In this document: one piece after another, positions 57,547-64,000 of the stretch
How positions within the stretch are numbered: the stretch's first letter is position 1
Layout of the letters: each line of letters begins with the position of its first letter
Source: Flavobacterium sp.
GTDB lineage: Bacteria; Bacteroidota; Bacteroidia; Flavobacteriales; Flavobacteriaceae
Direction: 5' to 3'
DNA length: 64,000 nucleotides
NCBI GenBank assembly: GCA_012837155.1
Contig: CP051546.1
Coordinates: forward strand, 801,347 to 865,346
Translations under genes and position numbers: made by a program
The notes under the pieces: model-generated
Told to the model about the DNA's origin: nothing
Database searches by the model: none
What the model saw: the letters and a program-made list of their open reading frames with translations, nothing else

Positions 57547-58789
57547 AAAAATTATAATAAGCGCTTGTTTACTTTTGTCATTAATGTCTTTTGGACAGGG
57601 AGGGAGTTCTTCTCCTTATTCTTTTTACGGAATAGGAGAACTAAGAAATAAAGGAGCACTTGAAAATCGATCCATGGGAGGATTGTCGATTGCTCCGGAT
57701 AGTATTCATGTTAATTTACAAAATCCAGCAGGTTATGCCAATTTAAAATTAACAGCTTTTACCATTGGCGCAAGCCGTAGTTCCACAAAATTAAAGACAA
57801 ATAACGAGTCTGCGAGTACACAAAGAACCGCATTGGATTATTTGGCTTTGGCTTTGCCTTTTAAGAAATTTGGAGTTGGTTTTGGAATCATTCCTTATTC
57901 TTCGGTGGGATATAAAATAGAGTCTATAGCTGTAGATGCCAGTCAAAGTAGCCAACGATTTGATGGTTCTGGAGGTGTAAATAAAGTTTTTTTAGGACTG
58001 GGATTTAAGGTAGCACGCAACTTAAGCATTGGAGCCGATGCTCATTATAATTTTGGAAAAATAGAAACAAGCAGTCTTGAATTTGTTCCTTTTGTTCCAA
58101 TAGGTTCTCAAGAATTAAACACGGCTGATTTGTCAGGGGTAAATTTTAATTTAGGCATGATGTATCAGGCAAAAATAAACAAAAAATTAACCTTTTTTAG
58201 TGGTTTAAACTTTTCGCCAGAGAACACCTTAACATCTCAAAATACAAGAAATATTGCCACAGTTGTTTTTGGTTCAAGTTCGAATGTTCAAGTTGTCGAT
58301 GAGTTAGAGAATTTAAGTAGTACTACAAAATTAAAATTGCCAAGCAAATTGTTCTTCGGAGCAGGAATAGGGAATTCAGGAAAGTGGTTGTTGGGGGCAG
58401 AAGTGGCTATGCAAAACAAAGGAAATTTGTCTAATTCTTATAATACAATCAATAATGCCACTCGCGGAAAATATTCAAAATATACTATTGGAGGGTATTA
58501 TGTTCCAAATTCGAATTCGTTTTCGAGTTATGCTAAAAGAATTACTTATAGAGGAGGGCTTAAATACGAAAAAACAGGTCTTGTAATTAATTCGCAATCT
58601 ATCAATGATGTTGGGTTTACTCTTGGCGTGGGATTACCTATTTCAGGCACTTTTTCTAATGTGAATTTTGGTTTAGAAATGGGAAAAAAAGGGACAACAA
58701 CTGCCAACTTAATTCAAGAGAATTATGTTAATTTCAATGTGAGTTTTTCTCTTAATGATTTATGGTTCAGACAGAGAAAATTCGAATAA
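57539..58789 (+). CDS. Outer-membrane beta-barrel protein (OmpP1/FadL-like)
   Basis: 416 residues with a signal peptide (MIKKIIISACLLLSLMSFGQ). SSPYSFYGIGELRNKGALEN then RSMGGLS and SIHVNLQNPAGYANLKLTAF resemble the N-terminal part of FadL/OmpP1-type channels, with glycine- and aromatic-rich strands throughout (NFGLEMGKKGTTTANLIQEN). Its place between coaX and lptC is common in Flavobacteria. Substrate unknown; a hydrophobic-compound channel is an inference. Confidence 0.75.
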   Translation: MIKKIIISACLLLSLMSFGQGGSSSPYSFYGIGELRNKGALENRSMGGLSIAPDSIHVNLQNPAGYANLKLTAFTIGASRSSTKLKTNNESASTQRTALDYLALALPFKKFGVGFGIIPYSSVGYKIESIAVDASQSSQRFDGSGGVNKVFLGLGFKVARNLSIGADAHYNFGKIETSSLEFVPFVPIGSQELNTADLSGVNFNLGMMYQAKINKKLTFFSGLNFSPENTLTSQNTRNIATVVFGSSSNVQVVDELENLSSTTKLKLPSKLFFGAGIGNSGKWLLGAEVAMQNKGNLSNSYNTINNATRGKYSKYTIGGYYVPNSNSFSSYAKRITYRGGLKYEKTGLVINSQSINDVGFTLGVGLPISGTFSNVNFGLEMGKKGTTTANLIQENYVNFNVSFSLNDLWFRQRKFE

Positions 58790-58829
58790 TTGTATAGCAC
58801 TACAAATTTAAATACGTCAAGTATAGCAG

Positions 58830-59384
58830 ATGACTTTACTAAAAAAATATCGAATTCTAACGGTTGTCACGGTTTTTGCCGTGACACTATTTTTTGGGTG
58901 TGAAAGTAATTTTAAAGAAGTTCAAAAAATAAATTTTTCAGAGTTTGTACCTAGTGGCGATGCAAATGAAATAAATTTGAAATACACTGATTCGGGACGG
59001 ATTAAAGCTATTTTGGTAAGTCCAAAAATGCTCGACTTTTCTAGTGTGAATTTTCCTTTTTCGGAATTTCCAAAAGGAATTGATGTTACTTTATATGACA
59101 ACAAGGGGAAGCAAACCTTCATCAAATCGGATTATGCGGTTTCCTATAAATTAACAAATATTATTGATTTAAAAGGAAATGTAAAAATCACTTCCCAAGA
59201 CGGGCAAATGCTTGAAACCGAACAATTGTATTTTGACCAAAAGAACAACTGGTTTTTTACCGAAAAAAGCTTTAAGTTTACTGACCCCAAAGGGGTTTCA
59301 AACGGACAAGGAATCGATTTTAGCAAAGATTTTAAAGTAATTAATTCACAAAAAATAATGGGCGAAGTTATTTCTGCCGAATAA
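58830..59384 (+). CDS. lptC: LPS export protein LptC (lipoprotein form)
   Basis: 184 residues. Lipoprotein signal (VVTVFAVTLFFGCESNF) followed by an LptC-type beta-jellyroll: LKYTDSGRIKAILVSPKMLD, GIDVTLYDNKGKQTFIKSDY, LKGNVKITSQDGQMLETEQL and FKDFKVINS-like end (FSKDFKVINSQKIMGEVISA). Bacteroidota LptC is often predicted as a lipoprotein instead of a single-pass protein. It bridges the inner-membrane transporter and periplasmic LptA in lipopolysaccharide export. It lies 40 bp after the outer-membrane protein gene. Confidence 0.85.
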   Translation: MTLLKKYRILTVVTVFAVTLFFGCESNFKEVQKINFSEFVPSGDANEINLKYTDSGRIKAILVSPKMLDFSSVNFPFSEFPKGIDVTLYDNKGKQTFIKSDYAVSYKLTNIIDLKGNVKITSQDGQMLETEQLYFDQKNNWFFTEKSFKFTDPKGVSNGQGIDFSKDFKVINSQKIMGEVISAE

Positions 59385-59398
59385 ATACCACACAAACC

Positions 59399-59593
59399 AT
59401 GAAATATTTAAAATACACCCCTTATCTTTATCTTATTCTTGGAGCCGTTTTTATTTATGATGGTGTTGCTAAATGGGGTCATACAAACGAAACCCCGATG
59501 ATAAGTTTTTTTATTGGTTGCTTGGCTGTTTTTATGTTTTTTTTTAGACGAAGATTTGCAAAAAAGATTGAAGACCAGAATAAAAAGCCTTAA
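59399..59593 (+). CDS. Small two-helix membrane protein
   Basis: 64 residues: MKYLKYTPYLYLILGAVFIY then DGVAKWGH, and TPMISFFIGCLAVFMFFFRR with a basic tail KKIEDQNKKP. Two membrane segments with both ends probably inside. No known domain. It is 14 bp after lptC and 3 bp before the CNNM gene, so part of the operon; orthologues at this place are common in Flavobacteria. Confidence 0.75.
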   Translation: MKYLKYTPYLYLILGAVFIYDGVAKWGHTNETPMISFFIGCLAVFMFFFRRRFAKKIEDQNKKP

Positions 59594-59596
59594 TTT

Positions 59597-60855
59597 ATGG
59601 AAATTAGTATTATAATATTGTGTCTAATACTATGTGCCTTCTTTTCGGGAATGGAAATTGCCTTCATTTCTTCCAATAAAATATATCTTGAAATCGAAAA
59701 AAGCAAGATAATTTTCTTTCTAACATTCTTACGAAACTTACTGAAAAACCTTCAAAATTTATTGCAGCTATGCTTATTGGAAACAATATAGCACTAGTGA
59801 TTTATGGGTTTTTCATGGGAGATTTATTAATGCGATGGGTTGAAATGTTGGGCTATCATTTTTCTGAATTTCTAAATTTATTAGTTCAAACCTTTCTTTC
59901 CACCTTAATTGTTTTGATAACGGCAGAATTTTTGCCCAAGGTTTTTTTTCAAATTTATGCCAATTCGCTCATTAAGTTTTTTGCGATTCCGGCCTACTTT
60001 TTTTATCTGGTATTTTATTTTATTTCCACTTTCTTTATTTGGATTTCGGATTTTGTATTAAAAAAATTCTTTAAAACCGAAGGCGATTATGTGCCGTTGT
60101 ATTTTAGCAAGGCAGAACTCGGAAATTATATTACCGAACAAATGAGCGCGGTCGAAGATCATGAGGATATGGATTCTGAAATTCAAATGTTTCAAAATGC
60201 CTTGGACTTTTCGGGAGTGAAAGCCAGAGACATTATGTGTCCCAGAACCGAAATTGTGGCAGTTGAACTTTTTGATACCGTGTCTGAATTAAAAGAATTG
60301 TTTATAAAAACAGGTTATTCTAAAGTGGTAGTTTATCAAAATTCTCTCGACGATATTATAGGGTATGTGCATTCGTTTGATTTATTCAAAAAGCCGAAAA
60401 GCATTAAATCGATTGTCATACCAGTCGAGTTTGTTCCAGAAACTATATATATTAAAGATGCGATGGAATTGCTTACCAAAAAGAGAAAAAGTGTGGCGAT
60501 TGTACTTGATGAACACGGAGGAACTTCTGGAATTATAACCATTGAAGATATTGTAGAGGAACTTTTTGGAGAAATTGAAGACGAACACGATTCAGACGAG
60601 GAATTAACTGAAAAAGAGATTGAAGAGGGTGTTTATATTTTTTCAGCTAGATTAGATGTCGAATACTTGAACCAAACCTATAAGTTGGTCATTCCTGAAA
60701 GTGATTCTTACGGCACTCTTGGCGGTTTTATTGTAGATTCGACTAAAGAAATTCCTCAAAAAGGCGATGCAATTACCATCGGAATCTATCATTTTCTTAT
60801 AGAAGAAGCTACAAACAAAAAAATTGAATTGGTTAAAATGACGATAAAAGATTGA
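59597..60855 (+). CDS. CNNM/CorC-type membrane protein with CBS domains, one frameshift
   Basis: The N-terminal CNNM/DUF21 domain has FFSGMEIAFISSNKIYLEIE, then after a frame change near 59710 FIAAMLIGNNIALVIYGFF and ITAEFLPKVFF. A pair of CBS domains follows (GVKARDIMCPRTEIVAVELF, VAIVLDEHGGTSGIITIEDI) and then a CorC_HlyC domain (SARLDVEYLNQTYKLVIPES, YGTLGGFIVD). Members are linked to Mg2+ or Co2+ efflux and, in Bacteroidota, gliding protein GldE is a relative. About 420 codons. Confidence 0.87.
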
Positions 60856-60964
60856 TTTTTTTTGGGAAATCAAAATTTCTTGTAAATTATAACGCGACTA
60901 GTATAATTATTAATTAGATAATTGTATTTTCGCAAACTGAATATAAAAATTAACAACAATAAAA

Positions 60965-63063
60965 ATGGCAGTTTTAGCAAAAATTAGACAACGTTCCGCT
61001 TTAATGATAGTAGTTATTGCATTTGCATTATTTGCATTTCTAGTACCAAGTCTATTTGATAAAGGGAATTTTGGTAAAAATTCTACCAATGTAGGAAGCA
61101 TTAATGGGAAAAACATTTCATTTGAAGATTTCCGAATAAAAGTAAGCAATGTTGAAAAAAGTCAACAAGGCGTTACTTCAACCGCTGCGGCAAATAGAGT
61201 TTGGGATCAAGAAGTTTCCATAGCCTTGCTAACAGCCGAATTCGATAAGTTAGGAATAAGAGTGGGCGAAAAGGCATTATTAGAAGTCTTGAAATCAGAT
61301 CAAAATATTGGGAAAAACCCCATTTTCTTGAATAGCGCAGGAATTTTGACGAAGCTAAATTTAAAGAATATTTCAAGTCAAATCCGCAACAAGCACAGGT
61401 TTTGAAAGAAAGAGAAAAAGACGCTGAGCTTAATGCAAAATATCAAATATACAGCAACTTAGTAAAGGCGGGACTTTATACTACCGAAAGCGAAGGAAAA
61501 CTGAAATATGAAATGGAATCTAACAAGGTTAATTTTTCGTATGTGGCTGGATTGTATTCGACGGTTAAAGATAGCGATGTAAAAATTTCTGATGAGGAGA
61601 TTGTAACTTTCATGAAAAAAAATGAAAAAAAATACAAAGCAGAGGAAACTCGGGAAGTCGAATATGTGCTAATCGAAGACAAAGCCTCGCCACAGGATGA
61701 AGCTGAAGTAAAATCTAAAATAAACGCAGTCTTGTCAGGAAGCATAGTTTACAACCAAGCGACAGCTAAAAACGACACTTTGCCAGGATTTAAAAATGCA
61801 ACAAATACAATTGAGTTTGTGAATTCAAATTCAGATATTCCTTATGATTCGACTTATGTGGCTAAAAAAGATTTGCCAGCAATTGACGCAGATAAATTGT
61901 ATAATTTGGCTCCAGGAGAAATTTACGGGCCTTACAAATTTGGAAACTACTATTGTGTGTCAAAATCATTAGGAAAAAAACTGGGTGTAAATGCAAAAGC
62001 AAGCCATATCTTAATTAGCTACGAAGGGGCTCAAGTTCCAAATCAAAAAGAAAAACGCACCAAAGAGCAAGCTAAAGCTAAAGCAGAAGCGATCTTGGCT
62101 CAGGTAATTGCAAATCCAGATAGTTTCTTGATGCAGGCATTTACCAGTTCAGACGATTCATCGGCGCAACAAGGAGGTGATTTAGGTTATTTTGGTCCAA
62201 ATCAAATGGTAAAACCTTTTAACGATTTTGTTTTCAATAATCCTATCGGGAAAGTTGGTTTGGTTGAAACTCCTTTTGGATTTCACATTATTAAAATTAC
62301 CGATAAACAAGACGGAATTCGTTTAGCCACTATCGCTCAAAAAGTGGAGGCTTCAGAAGCTACTTCGGATAAAATATTTACTCAGGCTACTAAATTCGAA
62401 ATGGATGCTACGGCTAAAGATTTCAATCAAACAGCAAAAGAGATGAAACTTACAATTGCACCCGCTGTTACTGTAAAAATTATGGATGAGCCTTTTGGAG
62501 CCTTGGGAAATCAAAGAAACATCGTGAGATGGGCTTTTGAAGACGGAACAGATGTTGGTACTATAAAAAGATTTGAGGTAGCTAATTTAGGTCACGTAAT
62601 TGCGAGACTTAAAAAAGTGAATAAAGCAGGTTTAATGGCAGTTGATTTAGTTAGATCTTATGTAGAGCCTATTCTTAAAAACAAGAAGAAAGCGGAGTTG
62701 ATTAAAATGAAAATGACGGGAACTTCATTAGAAGCGATTGCAAAAAATACGGGATCGACAATTCAACAAGCGACCGATGTGACTATGCAAAATCCAGTTT
62801 TAACTGGCGGTGTTGGTCAAGAACCTAAAGTGGTAGGAAATGCATTTGCATTAGAAGCGGGTAAAATTTCGGCTCCAATCGAAGGAAATACAGGAGTATA
62901 TGTGGTAAAAAACATAAACACAACTAAGGCAGCAGTATTGAAAAACCATGCAACGTATGTTGCGCAGCTAAAAGCGCAAAGTGCAGGAGATGTTAATAGA
63001 GTTATTCCTGCGCTGAAAGCCAATGCTGAAATTAAAGATAATAGAAGTCAGTTTAATTACTAG
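60965..63063 (+). CDS. ppiD: PpiD/SurA-type peptidylprolyl isomerase, one frameshift
   Basis: Start MAVLAKIRQRSALMIVVIAF, one N-terminal membrane anchor facing the periplasm, then a SurA-N-like chaperone part. After a frame change near 61350 (FDEAKFKEYFKSNPQQAQVL) come two parvulin-type regions. The clear one reads AKASHILISYEGAQ, AFTSSDDSSAQQGGDLGYFG and GKVGLVETPFGFHIIKIT. About 700 codons, like PpiD proteins. It helps outer-membrane proteins fold. It follows the CNNM gene by 109 bp and ends in a terminator. Confidence 0.9.
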
Positions 63064-63083
63064 ATAACATTCTTCTCAATTAT

Positions 63084-63125
63084 AAAAAAATTCTGTCCTG
63101 ATATTTTGGGACAGAATTTTTTTTA
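63084..63125. terminator. Bidirectional terminator after ppiD
   Basis: AAAATTCTGTCC and GGGACAGAATTTT form a 12-bp stem (one G-T allowance) with flanking A and T runs. It separates ppiD from the convergent GHMP kinase gene. Confidence 0.85.
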
Positions 63126-64000
63126 TAGAATCATTTTTTTGTAAGGAACAATAATTTCATATCCTTTTTCTTTGAAATAGCCCGTTGGATTTTCTTTTGA
63201 AACGACTAAAACAAAGTCGCCACCCCAAGCACCAAGGCTTTTTATGATGCCTTCAAAATCAGGAAATAAGGATTCTTTTACCGTTTTCATTCCTAGAATA
63301 CCGCTCATTTCGGTTTCGTGTTTTTGTATTGCCAAGGCAAATTCTTCGAGGGTTTTTGCATTTAAAACTTCCTGAGTTATTTGGTCGTTTTTGATGATTA
63401 TTTTCGCTAAGTCTTTGTTCTTGTTCTTATAGTAAGTAGCAATGGCTGTTTTGCTATTTTGCTTTTGTCAAGGTAAACAAAGTATAGATTTTCAGTATAT
63501 TTAGGGGCAAAAGTTACTTTTTCGACAATTGGTTTTTCGTTTTCTAAATGATACAGAATAGGATTGTCATTTTGAGCACAAGCAATATCATAACCGCTTC
63601 CGCCAAAACTATTTTTCAATAAAACAAAGGCGTCTATTTGAAGCCATTGCGCAATAGCATTGATTAAGGTCGATGAGGTTCCTAAACCCCAATTTCTAGA
63701 AAAGCTAAGTTTTGTGCTAATGGAATATCCTTTGGATTGATGAATAAAATCGGGATTTAATAAATATCCTTCGTGTAAGATTGCTGTCAGCGTGTTTCTT
63801 ACAGACGATTTTTCTGTGATTGTTTTATTCGAAATAGCAACGAATGAAAAAATGTCTTCAAACCAAATGCTTCCGTCAGCATCATAACTTTTCCATTTAA
63901 TTTCTTGATTGCTTCCTTCTTCAACAATTAAATTCTGTCCAAATTTTGTAGGTAATGCAAATGCTTTGGCACCATCAAGAACTAAATATTCTCCTGTGAT
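63123..64000 (-). CDS. GYDIA-family GHMP kinase, frameshifted, 5' end outside window
   Basis: The readable parts are ITGEYLVLDGAKAFALPTKF at the window edge, SFSRNWGLGTSSTLINAIAQ (GHMP phosphate loop), KNSFGGSGYDIACAQND (the GYDIA motif), then, after frame changes near 63640, 63465 and 63340, LAIQKHETEMSGILGMKTVK and SLGAWGGDFVLVVSKENPTG. The last holds the GxWGGDF form of the third GHMP motif. In Bacteroidota this family is found near mevalonate pathway genes and may fill the phosphomevalonate kinase step, which has no other candidate in this window. About 290 codons are visible. Confidence 0.83.

Overview
The window looks like a chromosomal piece of a Flavobacterium-like member of the Bacteroidota. 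Signs of this are the low G+C content, a protein with a type IX secretion / gliding-motility C-terminal domain, a TonB-dependent receptor behind a TPP riboswitch, M56/BlaI sensor genes, DUF4301, DUF3127, DUF4407 and GYDIA-kinase families, a mevalonate pathway, and promoters of the TTG-N22-TAnnTTTG type. About half of the protein genes are split by single-base indels, mostly in A or T runs. They include genes expected to be essential (rplU, mvaD, mevalonate kinase), so I read most of these breaks as sequence-quality errors and annotate each gene as one locus. Breaks caused by insertion sequences (IS) are different: they have clean target duplications and are real.

Layout. 1-4.4 kb: DUF4407 remnant, pckA, DUF423 protein and a saccharopine-dehydrogenase-like gene. 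4.4-13.3 kb: an IS-riddled sensor locus. A BlaI-type repressor is followed by two M56 (BlaR1-like) membrane metalloprotease genes, one ending in a peptidoglycan amidase domain and one in a TonB-like domain. The first carries an IS1182-family element. The second carries an IS1595-family element and, near its 3' end, an ISAs1-family element that itself contains an IS630-family element. Every element has a target duplication, so the ancestral genes can be rebuilt. 13.6-18.2 kb: DUF3127 protein, histidine kinase, transglutaminase-like protein, HIT protein, greA and a lipoprotein whose stop codon is touched by an IS5-family copy (18.2-19.7 kb). 19.8-26.8 kb: TonB receptor with TPP riboswitch, arfB, DUF4301, NadR-like kinase, PnuC-type transporter, GGGP synthase-like protein and phosphopantetheinyl transferase. 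26.8-30.2 kb: a complete type II restriction-modification operon with HNH nuclease, adenine and cytosine methyltransferases and a controller-like protein. 30.5-34.7 kb: ahcY, repeated copies of its 3' end and terminator, and a YoeB-type toxin-antitoxin module whose toxin is split by a second IS5-family copy.

34.7-45.5 kb: ribosomal proteins L27 and L21, an M16 protease pair, a DMT exporter, an HMA lipoprotein, a coiled-coil membrane protein, a Fic protein beside a 40-bp tandem repeat, tRNA-Leu, an M20 dipeptidase and an RluB-type pseudouridine synthase. 45.7-48.7 kb: isoprenoid/lipid operon mvaD - mevalonate kinase - UbiA-type prenyltransferase. Then tspO, a large repeat protein with a T9SS-type C-terminus, an HI0933-type flavoprotein, a GDPD and acs. 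56.6-63.1 kb: tRNA-Phe and the run coaX - outer-membrane protein - lptC - small membrane protein - CNNM/CorC protein - ppiD. The window ends inside a GYDIA-family GHMP kinase.

The most notable points are the repeated IS hits in the BlaI/M56 locus together with its M56-amidase fusion, the ahcY-tail repeats around a toxin-antitoxin module, and a dispersed repeat that appears to be read as peptide inside a phosphopantetheinyl transferase.
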